Shown one piece after another: positions 61,964 through 64,000 of a stretch of DNA of 64,000 nucleotides. Every line of letters begins with the position of its first letter. Within the stretch, counting starts at the first letter, position 1. The DNA comes from Pampus argenteus (taxonomy: Eukaryota; Chordata; Actinopteri; Scombriformes; Stromateidae): contig CM072871.1 in the NCBI GenBank assembly GCA_036937835.1, forward strand, positions 3,029,001 through 3,093,000. Reading direction: 5' to 3'. A program made the position numbers and the translations under genes. The notes beneath the pieces were generated by a model, which saw only the letters and a program-made list of their open reading frames with translations, did no database searches and was not told the DNA's origin.

Positions 61964-64000
61964 GCTTAGGTTCATATTGCAATAGAAGAAGGCTTCAACA
62001 TGTCGTACTGAATCTTTATTAAAAAATACAGTGGAAAAACAAAGACAAAAAAAACCCATTAAAGCTCAATCAAATGAAATAAGCAAGCGGTAGAAATGAA
62101 AGTGCTGTCAGGCTCAGCTCCTTATCTGTGTAAGTGAAAACAGGAGAGATATACCTCTCAGGTCCTCTGTGCTGCTGTGATCTTTTCTCAGCTGCTTTTT
62201 CAATATGTCTCAGTGATAAAACGGTGACCCGCTCTCTTCCTGTGTGCACAGCATGGGCTGCGACGGCAAAGCTGTCTGTTGACCCCGCCGACCTGCGGTC
62301 ACCGACATGCAGGAAGTAAAGTCTCTATTTGAAACCCTCACATACTGCCATCTGCCTTGCGATTTTTTAAAATGCACCTAACCCCACCCGACCCATGTTA
62401 CACATCTATATCAACACCCTCCACCCTTTCCCACCATCAGACAGCCAGCGAAACAAGGACTCAGACAAGGCGAGATTCAGATTACAGCGACCAGGACAGC
62501 ATGTTACCGCTGTGTGTTCGCTGTTGTCAACATGTGCCTCTGTATGTTTAGGTCTCAGAGACAGTAGGACACTGATACACTGTATGTCAGAACAACGCCA
62601 CACCGCATCCCTGCGGAGAAACAGAGACGTATCACAGCTCTACAAGCTATAAATATCTGATAAAGAGCTGCTGTCATGTTAGTTCCTTTGTTTATTTACC
62701 CTACTTAGGTTTTTTTCTATAAAACCTCTGTTTTTTTTAATCATTAAAATGGAATTGCATTGTGTTTCCCGTCTTGGAGGAATTAACAGAAAGATCAGCA
62801 GATGAGATAGAGCAGAGGCAAAACAAAAACCATTCCAGGAGAGGAAAGGATATCACACTAGAGATGCATTCGTGGTTATAATTTCATTTTCCCAGTGCAC
62901 CAAGATAAAGGAAGACAGTGTTTAGAGTACAAATGTGTCGTAGCCCTCTCATTAGCTTACCATGGTTCTAGTAAGTGTCTTAATTAGATTATTGGAGGAA
63001 TTATAGGGAACTGTTTGCCTCGGGCTTCTTTACTCGTGGTTACAGTGTGTTTTCAGCTAATTGTTTTGTTTTGTTACTGAATCTGAGCTGCCTGATATAA
63101 TGCAACCCGCTCTCTGGTCAAGCTGGAAAACAGAATTATGTTTTTATTTTGTTTTTATCTTCTCTTTTTTTTTTTTTTGCTTACATAGATGCACTTACTC
63201 AGTTTGATTAAAATGATATATGATGTAGAGACTGAGGCTCTGATGCATAAACTGATAGATGACCACACACCAGGCTGGGAGCTGATGGCAGAGGTGCAGA
63301 TACACATGTAAAGATATATAATTCTGGTCAGATCATTTATTCCTCTGCTATTTCAGACCCTCAGGTTAAGCGTTTGTACGCAGGAGATCCTTCTGGCTTG
63401 AATAACAACCTCGCTGATGTCGACATGGGGAGTGGAGGAGTGTGATTTATACCAGACTAAAACATTTAAATATAGAAGTCTTAATGCAAAGTATTAGTAG
63501 GTGCATGTATGTTAATTTTAGAGATTCAAGAGTTATTACTAATGGAGATAGAATCAATAACGACAGCACAAAGAACTGATGCAGCTCTGTACTTAGTGTC
63601 AGCCCTGCATGTGTCTCAGATGGCCCGGCACAGACATATCACAGACTGATTAAACTTTCAGTGGCTCCTGAATACCATTTCCACCTCTCAAAGCAGCCAA
63701 GCAATAGGCTTCCTTTCCAGAGATCCCTCGGACCGATCGTGCCTAAAAAGCTTTTCAAAGTGCAGAGTGGAGGAGCACTTGAGTTTGAGGAAGGGTTATG
63801 TTCTCCGTGCTGCCGGTAGAACAGAGTGGTGTGGTGATAAATACAGTTCTTTTAATACAATAGCTTTGTAGGTCATTCTGTGGAGAGGCGAGGTGCGCTC
63901 ACTCAGCCGGCTGCTCCTGCAGAGCCCGAGAAGCCCACAGACACAGGAACATGCAACCTTTAAAGAGGGATTTGAAAAGGTCAAAGCACAGGCATGCAGA

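Larger units (their letters stand above)
33927..64000 (+). other. macrod2: macrod2 intron, 5' portion (3' end outside window)
   Basis: At least 30,074 nt of intron after the 74-nt exon. No further macrod2 exon is seen; the expected next exon would encode Val-Asp-Arg-Ile-Ile and a Cys-Val-Phe-Leu strand. Contents: a decayed fish repeat (38341-38590), a possible transposon end (35892-35915), a telomere-like tract (42382-42400), palindromes (44531, 48616), an exon-like open block (46581-46688) and quadruplex-prone G runs (52020, 60505). There are many TG/CA microsatellites and two homeodomain-type dyads (52419-52486, 61403-61418). The intervals 53000-55500 and 62000-64000 hold nothing I can identify beyond simple-sequence runs. 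Confidence 0.85.

Noticed and set aside
1..64000. Search for the nested gene FLRT3 and other intronic genes
   Set aside because: FLRT3 has one long coding exon of about 650 codons; the longest frame here is 239 codons and contains a macrod2 exon. No leucine-rich repeats are seen.
1..64000. Autonomous transposons, retroviruses or LINEs
   Set aside because: No frame shows transposase, integrase, reverse transcriptase or gag-type motifs. Only short decayed non-autonomous repeats are supported.

Overview
The window is vertebrate, almost certainly teleost, genomic DNA. It is AT-rich, full of microsatellites, and almost entirely non-coding. The only protein-coding sequence I can support is two short internal exons on the + strand (24247-24277 and 33853-33926). 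They splice in a consistent phase to give a stretch containing AFPCISTGIYG followed by GFPNDPAADIALNTVKSW. This is the C-terminal half of an ADP-ribose-binding macro domain and reads as MACROD2. The MACROD1 paralogue differs here: it has a Val-Phe-Gly-Tyr type loop and a different following helix. MACROD2 is known for very large introns, which fits the layout.

Layout: 1-24246 is the 3' part of one intron (its 5' end lies outside the window). Next come a 31-nt exon, a complete 9,575-nt intron (24278-33852), a 74-nt exon, and the first 30 kb of another intron (33927-64000). I found no second gene on either strand, no rRNA or tRNA, no CRISPR array, no intact transposase or reverse transcriptase frame and no viral sequence. 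FLRT3, which is nested in a MACROD2 intron in other vertebrates, would need an open frame of about 650 codons, and none exists here.

The introns hold decayed copies of interspersed repeats that I recognise from percomorph-type fish genomes (15182-15345, 33356-33556, 38341-38590, perhaps 35892-35915). They also hold one candidate inverted-repeat element I cannot name (13134-13463), many (TG/CA)n, (GTT)n, (ATCA)n, (ACTC)n, (CAG)n and (AT)n tracts, G-rich quadruplex-prone runs, a short telomere-like tract and several perfect palindromes. A few AT-rich unique blocks with homeodomain-type cores, CCAAT boxes or dyads look like possible intronic enhancers. That is inference, to be tested by cross-species alignment.

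I did not find an undescribed biological system. The most useful results are the gene assignment, the exact splice structure around a microexon carrying the phosphate-binding loop, and a short list of non-coding structures worth aligning to other fish.
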